NCBI RefSeq assembly: GCF_002973525.1
Contig: NZ_PVEN01000012.1
Location: forward strand, 1 to 64,000
Direction: 5' to 3'
Length of the DNA: 64,000 bases
Source of the DNA: Paraburkholderia sp. BL21I4N1
GTDB lineage: Bacteria; Pseudomonadota; Gammaproteobacteria; Burkholderiales; Burkholderiaceae
Positions 45,132 through 54,137 of the stretch are shown one piece after another. The first letter of the stretch is position 1. Each line of letters begins with the position of its first letter. The translations under genes were made by a program, and so were the position numbers. The notes beneath the pieces are model-generated. The model was not told where the DNA came from, did not search any database, and saw only the letters and a list, made by a program, of their open reading frames with translations.

Positions 45132-46946
45132 TCACAGCACCTTCGATAAAAACTCGCGCGTGCGCGGATGAGCCGGGTCGCCCAGCACGTTCGCGGGTGG
45201 GCCGGATTCGACGATACGTCCGCCGTCCATGAACACGATCGTGTCGGCTACTTCGCGCGCAAAGCCGATTTCGTGCGTGACGATAATCAGCGTCGTGCCG
45301 GAACGCGCGAGCTGGCGGATCACGTCGAGCACCTCGTTGACGAGTTCGGGATCGAGCGCCGAAGTCGGTTCGTCGAACAGCAGCACCTTCGGTTTGAGCG
45401 CCAGCGCGCGGGCAATCGCCACGCGTTGCTGCTGACCGCCGGACAACTGGCGCGGCCACGCGTCGGCCTTATCGGCCAGTCCCACGCGCGCGAGCAGCAC
45501 GCGCGCTTCGGCCTCGGCCTGCGCACGCGGCACGCCCGCCGCCAGCGGCGCTTCGATCAGGTTGCCGAGCACGTTCAGATGCGGGAACAGATTGAAGCTC
45601 TGGAACACCATCCCGACGTCGGCGCGCCGACGTCGCAGAATGTCTTTTTCCTTGAGTTCGTAGAGCGTGCGGCCATCGCGCCGATAGCCGACCAGCTCAC
45701 CGTCGATATCGATAAAGCCATCGTCGACGCGTTCGAGATGGTTGATCGTGCGCAGCAGCGTCGACTTGCCCGAGCCCGATTGTCCGAGGATCACCGTGAC
45801 GCTTCCCGAGGCGAACGACAGCGAAATATCGTCGAGCACCTTCAGCGGGCCGAAGCTCTTCGACAGGTTGTGAATCCCGACCCGCCCGCCGACTCGCCGC
45901 TGCGCCCAGCCGGCCGCTTCCGCTTGCGCCGCGCCGGACGTGCCGGTCGCGCCTGCCGTGCCTGTGAGGTTTGCCGCCCGCGCGCCGCGCGCCGCGAGCC
46001 AACGCCCGAACAGCGCGCTCAACGGCGACACCGCGACCTGTTCGCGCGTCGCGCCACGCGCGAAGTACCGCTCGATATGCACCTGAATCGCCGATAGCAC
46101 GGTCAGGATGATCAGATACCAGACGGTGGCGACCATCAGCAGTGGAATCACCTCCAGATTGCGGTGATAGATGATCTGCACCGTGTAGAACAGATCCGGC
46201 ATCGCGAGGATATAAACCACCGACGTGCCTTTCGCGAGGCCGATCACGTCGTTGAACGCGGTCGGCAGGATCGCGCGCATGGCCTGCGGCAGCACGATGC
46301 GCCGCACCTGGCGGCCGCCCGGCAAGCCGAGCGCGGCGGCCGCTTCACGCTGGCCCTGATCGACCGACAGCAGCCCGCCGCGAATCGCTTCGGCCGCGAA
46401 CGCCGCGTGATTCAGCGTGAGCCCGAGCACGGCCGCGAGGAACGGGCTGATCAGATCGGTGGTCGACTCGTTCAGCAGCGCGATATGCGTGAACGGCACG
46501 CCGATCCAGATCGTCTCGTACAGATAGCCGAGATTGTTCAGCAGAAGCAGCAGCACGATCAGCGGAATCGAGCGGAATAGCCAGATGAACGCCCACGCGC
46601 AAGCGGCGAGCAACGGCGAACCCGACACCCGCGCGAGCGCCAGTGGCGTGGCCAGTGCGAAGCCGAACAGCGCACCGAGCGCCGTCAGCACCAGTGTGCG
46701 ACCGAGGCCCGAGAGCACCGGTTCCGCGAAAAACCATGTCGAGAAAACGCCCCAGCCCCAACGCGGATTGCCTAGCACCGAGTTCAGGACGAGCCCGATC
46801 AGCACGATGGCCAGCACCGTGCCGGCCATCCGCGCGTGATGCCGCATGGGCACGATCCGGTAGTGCGCGTACTCGTGCCGGTCGGCGGTGTCCGGCACGT
46901 GGCCCGCGTGAGCGGAGCCGGCAAACGGCGTGGTGGTGTCGCTCAT
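45132..46946 (-). CDS. Fused amino acid ABC transporter permease/ATP-binding protein
   Basis: A 604-residue fusion of both cytoplasmic-membrane functions of a polar amino acid importer. Residues about 30-290 are the permease, with the coupling loop EAAAALGLPGGRQVRRIVLP at about 200-220. After an Ala/Gly-rich linker (about 310-345), residues 355-604 are the ATPase: Walker A LGQSGSGKST (about 395), signature LSGGQQQR (about 502), Walker B VLLFDEPTSALDPE and H-loop IVTHEIGF. AGGAGGG precedes the ATG. The fused chain would dimerise to a full transporter. It serves one or both of the operon's binding proteins. Confidence 0.93.
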   Translation of the reverse strand: MSDTTTPFAGSAHAGHVPDTADRHEYAHYRIVPMRHHARMAGTVLAIVLIGLVLNSVLGNPRWGWGVFSTWFFAEPVLSGLGRTLVLTALGALFGFALATPLALARVSGSPLLAACAWAFIWLFRSIPLIVLLLLLNNLGYLYETIWIGVPFTHIALLNESTTDLISPFLAAVLGLTLNHAAFAAEAIRGGLLSVDQGQREAAAALGLPGGRQVRRIVLPQAMRAILPTAFNDVIGLAKGTSVVYILAMPDLFYTVQIIYHRNLEVIPLLMVATVWYLIILTVLSAIQVHIERYFARGATREQVAVSPLSALFGRWLAARGARAANLTGTAGATGTSGAAQAEAAGWAQRRVGGRVGIHNLSKSFGPLKVLDDISLSFASGSVTVILGQSGSGKSTLLRTINHLERVDDGFIDIDGELVGYRRDGRTLYELKEKDILRRRRADVGMVFQSFNLFPHLNVLGNLIEAPLAAGVPRAQAEAEARVLLARVGLADKADAWPRQLSGGQQQRVAIARALALKPKVLLFDEPTSALDPELVNEVLDVIRQLARSGTTLIIVTHEIGFAREVADTIVFMDGGRIVESGPPANVLGDPAHPRTREFLSKVL

Positions 46947-46980
46947 GATGCTGCCCTCCTGCGTTGCAAACCGTCGTGGC

Positions 46981-48303
46981 TCATGCCGTTTCTGCCGCCG
47001 CGTAGCGGCTTTCGCGGCGCGGCAGTCCCAGGTGATCGCGCAGCGTCGCGCCGGCCAATGTGCGGCTATAACGGCCGCGTGCCTCCAGCGCCGGAATCAC
47101 GTAACGCACGAAATCGTCGAGCCCTTCGGCCTGCGCGGGGAAGCCGAGAATGAAACCGTCGGCCGCGCCGGCGTCGAACCAGCGGATCAGCTCGTCGGCG
47201 ATCTGTTCGCCGGTGCCGATGAATTGCGACTTCGGCGTCGCCACTTCGAGGGCGACCTCACGCAGCGTCGAGCCTTTGCGCTTCGCTTCGCTTTTGATGC
47301 GGTCGGTCGTCGAACGGAAGCTGTTCGTACCGAGTTCGCCCAGTTCGGGGAACGGCGCGTCGAGCTCGTATTGGGTGAAGTCGTGGTGTTCGAAGAAGCG
47401 GCCCAGGTAGGCGAGCGCGTCGTCCACGGTCAGCAGATCGCGGATCGCGCGGTACTTCGCCTCGGCTTCGTCCTGCGTCGCGCCGACGATCGGACCGATG
47501 CCCGGGAAGATCTTCACATCGTCCGGCGCGCGGCCATGCTCGACCGCGCTGTGCCGCACCTGTTGCGCGAAGCCCCGGGTTTCCTCCAGCGACGGCGAAT
47601 GCGTAAACACCGCGTCCGCATATTTACCGGCCAGCGCGATCCCCGAATCCGACGAACCCGCCTGGAAAATCACCGGCTGCCCTTGGGGCGAGCGCTGAAT
47701 GTTCAACGGTCCGGCGACCTGGAAAAAACGCCCTTTGTGGTCGAGCGTGTGCAGTTTGTCCGGGTCGAAGAACCGGCCGCTGTCGCGTTCGCGCACGAAT
47801 GCGTCGTCGTCCCAGCTATCCCACAGTCCTTGCACCACCTCCAGATATTCGTCGGCGATCTCGTAGCGCAGTTCGTGATCCGGATGCTCGCCGCCGTAGT
47901 TCTTCGCCGACCCTTCGAGCGGCGACGTCACGACGTTCCATCCGGCCCGCCCGCCGCTGATCAGATCGAGCGACGCGAATTGCCGCGCCACCGTGAACGG
48001 ATGGCTGTACGACGTCGATAGCGTGCCGGCCAGACCGATCTTCGACGTCGCGGTCGCGAGCGCCGACAGAACCGAGATCGGCTCGAAGCGGTTCAGAAAA
48101 TGCGGGATCGATTTCTCGTTGATATAGAGGCCGTCGGCCACGAACGCGAACGCCACGCCGTTGGCTTCGGCCTTCTGCGCGATACCGGTGATGAAGTCGA
48201 GGTTGACGCTGGCGTCCGCGGGACCGGCGGGATGCTTCCACGAATTCATGTGGCCGCCTGCGCCGTGCAGCATGATGCCGAAAGTGAGGTTTCGCTGGGT
48301 CAT
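46981..48303 (-). CDS. Flavin-dependent monooxygenase, NtaA/SnaA/DszA family (YtnJ-like)
   Basis: A 440-residue luciferase-like monooxygenase of the group that oxidises nitrilotriacetate, dibenzothiophene sulfone and S-substituted cysteines. Marks are LTFGIMLHGAGGHMNSWKHP near the start, ATSKIGLAGTLSTSYSHPF, SGGRAGWNVVTSPLEGSAKN and GRFFQVAGPLNIQRSPQGQP with QAGSSDSGIALAGKYADAVF. An ATG at 48303 is preferred over a TTG at 48318. It stands between the MsnO8-like and the transporter genes. By analogy with B. subtilis YtnJ it may open a C-S bond; this is inference. Confidence 0.9.
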   Translation of the reverse strand: MTQRNLTFGIMLHGAGGHMNSWKHPAGPADASVNLDFITGIAQKAEANGVAFAFVADGLYINEKSIPHFLNRFEPISVLSALATATSKIGLAGTLSTSYSHPFTVARQFASLDLISGGRAGWNVVTSPLEGSAKNYGGEHPDHELRYEIADEYLEVVQGLWDSWDDDAFVRERDSGRFFDPDKLHTLDHKGRFFQVAGPLNIQRSPQGQPVIFQAGSSDSGIALAGKYADAVFTHSPSLEETRGFAQQVRHSAVEHGRAPDDVKIFPGIGPIVGATQDEAEAKYRAIRDLLTVDDALAYLGRFFEHHDFTQYELDAPFPELGELGTNSFRSTTDRIKSEAKRKGSTLREVALEVATPKSQFIGTGEQIADELIRWFDAGAADGFILGFPAQAEGLDDFVRYVIPALEARGRYSRTLAGATLRDHLGLPRRESRYAAAETA

Positions 48304-48345
48304 GATGGGGTCCGTCAAAGGGGAATGGGAAAAAGGCGAATGCGC

Positions 48346-49347
48346 TCAGACGCTGGCGGGCTGCCGCGTGCCAGCGAGCGCTTCGACCGACGCAAGCCTT
48401 AGCGCGTAATCCGCAACCGGCGTGTCGATCACGAATTCCTCGATACCGAAGCGTTCGTGCAAGGCGTCGAGTTCGCCGCGTACCTGGTCCGGCGTGCCGG
48501 TGATCACATGAGGCCGCAGTTCGTCGAGCCTGAAGTCGGTCACGCCGGTCTGCCGGGCGAATTCCGCCGCCGCTTCCGGGCTCGGCAGATTCACCGTCTG
48601 GCCGCCGGCAAGGCGCACCTTGAACACCCGCAACGCGCCGACGTGACGCTGTGCCTCGGCCTTCGACTCCGCCGCGAACGCATACACCGCGAGCAGCGGC
48701 GTGCGGCCCGTCACGCTGCGATAGGCGTCGAACGAACGCTCGATGTTGGCCTCGTCGCCATTGAAATGACCGGCGTAGCAGTACTGCCAGTCGTGCTGCG
48801 CGGCGAGCGCCGCGCTCTCGGGACTGCCGCCCAGCAGCACGCGTTGCGGCGGTTCGGGCGGCGTGGGCAGTGCCACCGCGCCGGCCAGCGGATGATCCTC
48901 GGCCACGCCCCATTTCAGGAACGCGTCGAGTTCGGCGAGCTGGTGCGCGAAGTCGGGTTTCTTCGCCTTGTCGTGAAACCATTGCAACGCGCGCGTGGTC
49001 AGCGGCAGTCCACCCGGCGCCTTGCCGACCCCGAGATCGACGCGCCCCGGCGCCAGCGAAGCGAGTACGCGAAACGACTCCGCCACCTTGAACGGGCTGT
49101 AGTGCTGAAGCATCACGCCGCCCGAGCCGACCCGAATGCGCGACGTATGCGCGAGCAGATGCGAGACGACGATTTCCGGCGCGGAACTCGCCAGGCCGGG
49201 CGCGCCGTGATGCTCGGCGATCCAGTAGCGCTTATAGCCCAACGCCTCCGCGCGCTGCGCGAGACGCACGGTGAACTTCAGCGCGTCGTGAGCCGTTTTA
49301 CCCTCGGCGACGGGACTCTTGTCGAGAATCGAAAGTGAATAGGACAC
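48346..49347 (-). CDS. LLM class flavin-dependent oxidoreductase (MsnO8 family)
   Basis: A 333-residue luciferase-like oxidoreductase. LSILDKSPVAEGKTAHDAL, RYWIAEHHGAPGLASSAPEI and RIRVGSGGVMLQHYSPFKVA are characteristic of the MsnO8/YhbW type, followed by APGRVDLGVGKAPGG. AGGAGGG lies upstream of the ATG. The gene directly follows the TonB receptor and precedes the NtaA-like gene, so three flavin monooxygenases are encoded in this operon. The substrate is unknown. Confidence 0.88.
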   Translation of the reverse strand: MSYSLSILDKSPVAEGKTAHDALKFTVRLAQRAEALGYKRYWIAEHHGAPGLASSAPEIVVSHLLAHTSRIRVGSGGVMLQHYSPFKVAESFRVLASLAPGRVDLGVGKAPGGLPLTTRALQWFHDKAKKPDFAHQLAELDAFLKWGVAEDHPLAGAVALPTPPEPPQRVLLGGSPESAALAAQHDWQYCYAGHFNGDEANIERSFDAYRSVTGRTPLLAVYAFAAESKAEAQRHVGALRVFKVRLAGGQTVNLPSPEAAAEFARQTGVTDFRLDELRPHVITGTPDQVRGELDALHERFGIEEFVIDTPVADYALRLASVEALAGTRQPASV

Positions 49348-49503
49348 AGTGAGCCCTCCTGGTGTACCGCCAGGTACATGGGGATAAGTTAGGGAAGTAA
49401 GCCGAGCGAAACGCCGAACGCAGCGAACGAAACCGTTGATCCATTATCGTCATCCGCGCTCGATTCCGTTCGAGCAAATTTTGCTTTGCATATGAGCAAA
49501 TCG

Positions 49504-52026
49504 TCAGAACAGGTAGCGGGCGCGCGCGTAATAAAAACCGCCGGTCACGCCGGTCGTCGACGCGAAAGAATCGTATTGCGCGCCTTCGAGTTGCGCGGCA
49601 TAAGGCAGCTTGCTCGGATAAACGTCGAACAGATTGTTCGCCCCCACCGCGATCTGGAATTTCTTCGTCACGTCGTAGCGGACTTCGACGTCGGTGATAT
49701 AGCGGGCCGCGTTCTCGAAATGAAGAAACTGCGTCGTCGAAAATGCGTTCGGCCCGACAATGTAGGTCTCCTCGCTCGACGTCGAGCCAAAGCGCGTCTC
49801 GTGCAGGCTCACGCCCCACCTGTCGAGATGCCACGTGCCGCCGACGATAATCTTGTTCTTCGGCGTCGACGTGCTCAGCCACGCGATCTGTTGCGCGTTG
49901 AGTTCCGGGGCGCCATTCGCGCCCGTGGCGATATGCGTGACCGACGTCGTGTTGATGTTCACGCCGAGATCCCAGTCCACCTGGCCGAACGCGCCGAAGC
50001 CCGTGTGATACGTGCCGCTCAGATCGAGCCCGCGCGTGCGTGTGTTCGCGCCGTTGGTGAAGTAGCTCGCCGAGACCGCCGAGGCCGGAATCGAACTCGG
50101 CACCGACAAGCCCGCGGCCTGCATCGCGGCGATCGCGGCCGCGCCCGACGCGGTGCCACCTTCGACGATGCGGTTGCGGATATCGATCTGGTACGCGTCG
50201 AGCGTCAGGTGCAGGCCCTTGACCGGCGTCAGCACGAAGCCGAGGTTGTAGTTGGTCGATTTCTCCGACTTCAGCGGCGCCGCACCGATCAGTCTCGCCG
50301 CTCCCGAGTTGGCCGCCAGCAGTCCCTCGACCGAGGCCGGCGATTCGTTGATGTTGCTGTAGTACTGCTCGGCCAGCGACGGCGCGCGGAAGCCGGTGCT
50401 GACACTGCCGCGCACGGCGAATGCCGGCGTGAAGTCGTAGCGCGTCGAGAACTTGCCGTTGGTGGTGTTGCCCACGTCGCTGTAGTGCTCGAAGCGTCCC
50501 GCCAGATCGACGGTCCATTGCGGCGTCAGATGGGTCGACAGATCGATATACGTGCCGACCACATTGCGCGAGTTGTCGCTCGCGCTGACGGGCGCGAGAC
50601 CCGGCAAAGCCTGCGAACCGCCGTCGAGGTACGAAGCAGGATCGCCCGCCCCCACCGTATAGGTCTCGCGGCGCTGTTCGACGCCCCACGACATGTTCAC
50701 CGGCGCCGACAGCACGGGCAACTGGAAGGCACGCGAGAAATCGAGGTTGTTCGTCAACTGCGTGTTGCTGACGGTCGCCAGGTGAAAACTCGTCGGCGTA
50801 TAGCCCTGGCTTGCGAACAACCCCGTGTTCGCCGAGTTCGTCATGCCGATCACATCGTGGTCGCCGCCGTAGGTCGAACTCAGGTCCCACGACCAGCCGA
50901 ACAGATTCTGGCCTTTGATGCCGGTAGTCACCGAGAAGTCGTTCTCGTTGACGGTCTCCGCCGGCACGAAACCGTTCGGATAGATCTGCGGCAGCACCGA
51001 AGGCGGACGGTAGTTCTGGTACGCCTGCGCGTTACGGTGCGCATAGGTGCCGAAACCATACAACTCGACGTCGTCGCCGAGGTAGTAGCCGGCGTTGTAG
51101 CCGACCGCTTCGCGCGTGCTGGCCGGGTCGCCTTCGATCGGATTGTAGTAGCCGTGGCCGGGCTTGAAAGAGCCGAAGTAATCGTCCGGCCCGGTGCGTA
51201 CCGTGTGGTTCTGACGGTTGTAATCCGCGCTCAGATCCAGAAAACCCTTGCCGCCCAGATCCAGTCCGACCGTGGCCGTTTCGCCATTCCTGAAGCCGTC
51301 GCCCGCATAGGCCTGGCCGTTGGTGGTCTGCAACTCGCCACCGTGCGAATTTTTCTTCAGGATGATGTTGATGACGCCGGCGATCGCATCCGAGCCGTAC
51401 TGCGCCGCCGCGCCGTCGCGCAGCACTTCGATGTGATCGATCAGCCCCACCGGAATCATGTCGATATCGACGCCGGTCGAGCCCTGGTTCAGGCCGCCGT
51501 CGAGCGCGATGTTCGCGGTGGTATGGCGGCGCTTGCCGTTCACCAGCACGAGCACGTGATCGGGGCTCAGGCCGTGCAGCGTCAGTGCGTCGGTGAGCAA
51601 CGCGGCGTCGCCCGCGTAGGTTTCGTGCGAGATCGAAGGCGACAGCTGCACCAGCGCATCGCGCAGATTGTTCTGGCCGGTGGAGCGCAATTGCGCGCCG
51701 CTGATCACGTCCACCGGGGTCAGGCTCTGGCTGGCCTTCGTATCGGTGCGTGTGCCGGTCACGACCACGGTGTCCTGCTGGACGGTGTTCACCGGGGCGG
51801 CTTGCCGGGCCGCCGCAGCAGCAGCCGGTGATGTCGACGTGGACGTGGACGGCGTGCTGTCCGGCTGAGCGGCGGCGGCCGCATCGCTCACGTCGCCCGG
51901 CGCCGCCGCGCCTTGCGCCCATGCCGTGCCGTTGAATGCGATCGCCAGCACGGCCATCGACAGCATGGTCCTGCGAACCCCTATGACGGGCTGAGCCGCC
52001 CGATTCCTGATATGTGTCCCGCGCAT
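49504..52026 (-). CDS. TonB-dependent outer-membrane receptor
   Basis: An 840-residue outer-membrane importer. From the ATG at 52026 there is a signal peptide (MLSMAVLAIAFNGTAWAQ), an Ala/Ser/Thr-rich linker, a TonB box (DTVVVTG at 85-91) and the plug domain (LVLVNGKRRHTTANIALDGG, AAQYGSDAIAGVINIILKK). The beta-barrel follows and ends in the terminal Phe of YARARYLF, the usual barrel-assembly signal. It lies inside an amino acid/sulfur type operon instead of beside a siderophore gene. A tonB-exbB-exbD-exbD set lies 5 kb upstream. The ligand may be the same compound as that of the ABC transporter. Confidence 0.92.
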   Translation of the reverse strand: MRGTHIRNRAAQPVIGVRRTMLSMAVLAIAFNGTAWAQGAAAPGDVSDAAAAAQPDSTPSTSTSTSPAAAAAARQAAPVNTVQQDTVVVTGTRTDTKASQSLTPVDVISGAQLRSTGQNNLRDALVQLSPSISHETYAGDAALLTDALTLHGLSPDHVLVLVNGKRRHTTANIALDGGLNQGSTGVDIDMIPVGLIDHIEVLRDGAAAQYGSDAIAGVINIILKKNSHGGELQTTNGQAYAGDGFRNGETATVGLDLGGKGFLDLSADYNRQNHTVRTGPDDYFGSFKPGHGYYNPIEGDPASTREAVGYNAGYYLGDDVELYGFGTYAHRNAQAYQNYRPPSVLPQIYPNGFVPAETVNENDFSVTTGIKGQNLFGWSWDLSSTYGGDHDVIGMTNSANTGLFASQGYTPTSFHLATVSNTQLTNNLDFSRAFQLPVLSAPVNMSWGVEQRRETYTVGAGDPASYLDGGSQALPGLAPVSASDNSRNVVGTYIDLSTHLTPQWTVDLAGRFEHYSDVGNTTNGKFSTRYDFTPAFAVRGSVSTGFRAPSLAEQYYSNINESPASVEGLLAANSGAARLIGAAPLKSEKSTNYNLGFVLTPVKGLHLTLDAYQIDIRNRIVEGGTASGAAAIAAMQAAGLSVPSSIPASAVSASYFTNGANTRTRGLDLSGTYHTGFGAFGQVDWDLGVNINTTSVTHIATGANGAPELNAQQIAWLSTSTPKNKIIVGGTWHLDRWGVSLHETRFGSTSSEETYIVGPNAFSTTQFLHFENAARYITDVEVRYDVTKKFQIAVGANNLFDVYPSKLPYAAQLEGAQYDSFASTTGVTGGFYYARARYLF

Positions 52027-52181
52027 CGACTGTTCCGTTTTGTATGGACGAAGGGCGCCGGCACACGGGCTGATCGCAGCCGTGCGCAAGGCAGTAACGT
52101 GGTGATGAAAGCGATGGAAAGCGGATCGTCGTCGGCAGCGATCGCCGCCCCAACCGTCCCGCTATCGGTCAGACGGCGGGT

Positions 52182-53117
52182 CTAGCTTTTGGGCAAGCCG
52201 GGCGGATTGGTCACGGCCTTATCCACCGCTTCGGAACCGAGGTTCCAGCGGTCGAGTACCTGGGTGTATTTGCCGCTGTGGATCAGATCGTTGAGCAGCA
52301 GCGTGAGCGGCGCGGCGAGTCCGCCACCCTTGCGCGTGGTGATCGCCAGATCCGCCGTGATCGGCCAACCGCCGCTGATCGCGCCGACTGCGCGCAAGTC
52401 CCCTTTCTGTGCCGCCTCGTACGCCAGCGCCGAATTCACACTGAGGATCAGATCGGCGCGCCCCGACTGCAAGGCGACGAAACTCACGGCGGGATCGCCG
52501 TAGTACTGGATCTGCACCGGCTTGAGCCCATGCGCGACGTTTTCCTTGTCCCATTCCAGCAGGATCTTTTCCTGGTTCGTTCCCGAATCGGTGATGATGC
52601 GCAGCCCGGCGATATCCTTCGGTTCGCGGATCGCCTTGATCGGGCTGGCCTTGTGCACGTAGAAACCCAGCACGTCGCGCCGATAGCTCGAAAAATCGAA
52701 TTTCTCCTTGCGCGCTTCGGTCACGGTCACGTTCGACAGCACCGCGTCGACCTTGCCCGATTGCACCGCGAGCGGCCAGTCTTCCCACGCGAGGACCACG
52801 ATTTTCAGCTTGCGGCCGAGGCCGTCGGCGACCAGTTGCGCGAGGTCCGGGTCGACGCCCACCACCGTCTTTTCATCGGTCGCGTAGGTGCTGAGCGGCG
52901 GCCACGCCACGGTCATGCCGATCACCAGTTCGTCCTTGCCGACGAACGGAAACGCGGCGGGCACGGCCTGAATGGCCGCGGCGTCGGGCGTCGTGCGAAC
53001 CCGGTCGTGCCGGTCCGGGCTCAGATCGAGGGCCCCCGGGGTGGCCGCCGACGCGGCGAACGCCACACCCAACGCCCAGAGCGCGAACGCCGAGCGGATT
53101 GCCTTGCTGTGCTTCAT
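52182..53117 (-). CDS. Amino acid ABC transporter, periplasmic binding protein (copy 2)
   Basis: A 311-residue family 3 binding protein with a signal peptide ending near FAASAATPGA. It shares with the protein at 44135-45127 the segments STYATDEKTVVGVDPDLAQL, VDAVLSNVTVTEARKEKFDF, IKAIREPKDIAGLRI and NPPGLPKS at the end. It follows the GNAT gene and precedes the TonB receptor. With only one permease-ATPase in the operon, both receptors probably feed the same transporter with different ligands. Confidence 0.91.
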   Translation of the reverse strand: MKHSKAIRSAFALWALGVAFAASAATPGALDLSPDRHDRVRTTPDAAAIQAVPAAFPFVGKDELVIGMTVAWPPLSTYATDEKTVVGVDPDLAQLVADGLGRKLKIVVLAWEDWPLAVQSGKVDAVLSNVTVTEARKEKFDFSSYRRDVLGFYVHKASPIKAIREPKDIAGLRIITDSGTNQEKILLEWDKENVAHGLKPVQIQYYGDPAVSFVALQSGRADLILSVNSALAYEAAQKGDLRAVGAISGGWPITADLAITTRKGGGLAAPLTLLLNDLIHSGKYTQVLDRWNLGSEAVDKAVTNPPGLPKS

Positions 53118-53169
53118 GGCTGGTTCTGCCTTGTTGAAATGAACGAATGGATCGATGCGCTGAGGCGCG

Positions 53170-53721
53170 TTACGGCCGTTGCCCGAGCGGCTCGGCGCGG
53201 CGCAGATCGCTGAGCGACTCGATGCGGCCCGGCTCCAGCAAGTCCTTGCCGAACGGCAGGCGGAAATGAATTTCCGGCGCGATCGAACGATCGAACAGCG
53301 CTTCGTAGCCGGTGCTCGCGTAGAGCCCGGCCGCTTCCGGCTGCTTGAAACCTGTGGTCAGATAAACCCGCCGATAGCCCTGGCGTAATGCACGTACTTC
53401 GAGTTCCTGGACGACGCGGCGAGCGAGTCCCTGGCGGCGTTCGCTCTGGTGGGTCCAGATCCGCTTGAGTTCCGCGGTGGCCGCGTCGTAGCGTTTGAAC
53501 GCACCGCCGCCGACCGTCTGCCCGTCGCGCTGGATCACGACAAAAGCCCCCTCCGGCGGCGCGAACAGTTCGGCCGGATAACGCAGCATCTCTTCGCTCA
53601 CCGAGGCGGCGCTGTCCTTGCGGAACTCGCGATAACGCGTGATGTATTCGATTTGCAGCGCGGCCAGCAACGGTTGCGCGATGGGATCGAGCGGAGTGGT
53701 ATCGATAATCTCGTAGGTCAT
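53170..53721 (-). CDS. GNAT family N-acetyltransferase (copy 2)
   Basis: A 183-residue acetyltransferase, first gene of the nine-gene operon. The ATG at 53721 is chosen because homology with the sister protein at 42428-42955 begins there; the frame is open further up through the promoter. Shared marks are EEMLRYPAELFAPPEGAFVV, GGGAFKRYDAATAELKRIW, the acetyl-CoA motif RRQGLARRVVQELEVRA and GFKQPEAAGLYASTGYEAL. Two similar acetyltransferases in one operon suggest two substrates or two steps. Confidence 0.88.
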   Translation of the reverse strand: MTYEIIDTTPLDPIAQPLLAALQIEYITRYREFRKDSAASVSEEMLRYPAELFAPPEGAFVVIQRDGQTVGGGAFKRYDAATAELKRIWTHQSERRQGLARRVVQELEVRALRQGYRRVYLTTGFKQPEAAGLYASTGYEALFDRSIAPEIHFRLPFGKDLLEPGRIESLSDLRRAEPLGQRP

Positions 53722-53854
53722 GATGAATACGGGGATGGCGCTGGCGCGGGTCGATTGTCCGTTGAATCTTTGGCCTGTCCGACTTCGCATGCTGTCGAAC
53801 TGAAAACAAGATAACAGGCCGGCAATGCGGAATGAACCAAACATTTAACGAATG

Positions 53855-53871
53855 GTTATTCCGTGAATAAC
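53855..53871. promoter_or_regulatory. Palindromic operator candidate
   Basis: GTTATTC-CGT-GAATAAC has perfect 7-base arms around 3 bases and lies about 135 bases upstream of the first GNAT start. AT-rich dyads of this kind are common binding sites for LysR-type sulfur regulators such as CysB, but the link is only suggested by the gene content. Confidence 0.55.
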
Positions 53872-53909
53872 GGATATTTAATTCGCGCGGCATAGCCGTT
53901 TGGCTTTAC

Positions 53910-53923
53910 CGGCTTTAAAGCCG
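53910..53923. promoter_or_regulatory. Perfect 14-bp palindrome
   Basis: CGGCTTTAAAGCCG is an uninterrupted palindrome about 40 bases beyond the GTTATTC dyad. With no loop or T-run it is a poor terminator and a better protein-binding site. Confidence 0.45.
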
Positions 53924-54137
53924 ACGCTATAACGCGATTTTTAGAATATCGGCAACGGACTTATTTCAACGCGCTTTCATTTAATTTTACTGGCGTCGTT
54001 ATTCGCGCTATAGCTGCGCGATCAAGCCATCAATACACGATTGGGCGTCGTGAGTCGCGCGTTCGGTTGCGGGTTATTGCACCAATGAAACGCGCGATCT
54101 TCCAGGCTAACGTCGGGAAACGAATGTCGTCCCGGCT

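Larger units (their letters stand above)
53722..54137. promoter_or_regulatory. AT-rich promoter region of the nine-gene operon
   Basis: About 415 bases separate this operon from the deacylase gene upstream. The stretch 53800-54010 is strikingly AT-rich for this genome and holds two perfect palindromes, listed separately. No coding frame is supported. It most likely contains the operon's promoter and activator sites. Confidence 0.6.

Noticed and set aside
53910..53923. Rho-independent terminator for the deacylase operon
   Set aside because: The palindrome has no loop and no following T-run in the required direction, and it is more than 200 bases past the stop codon.
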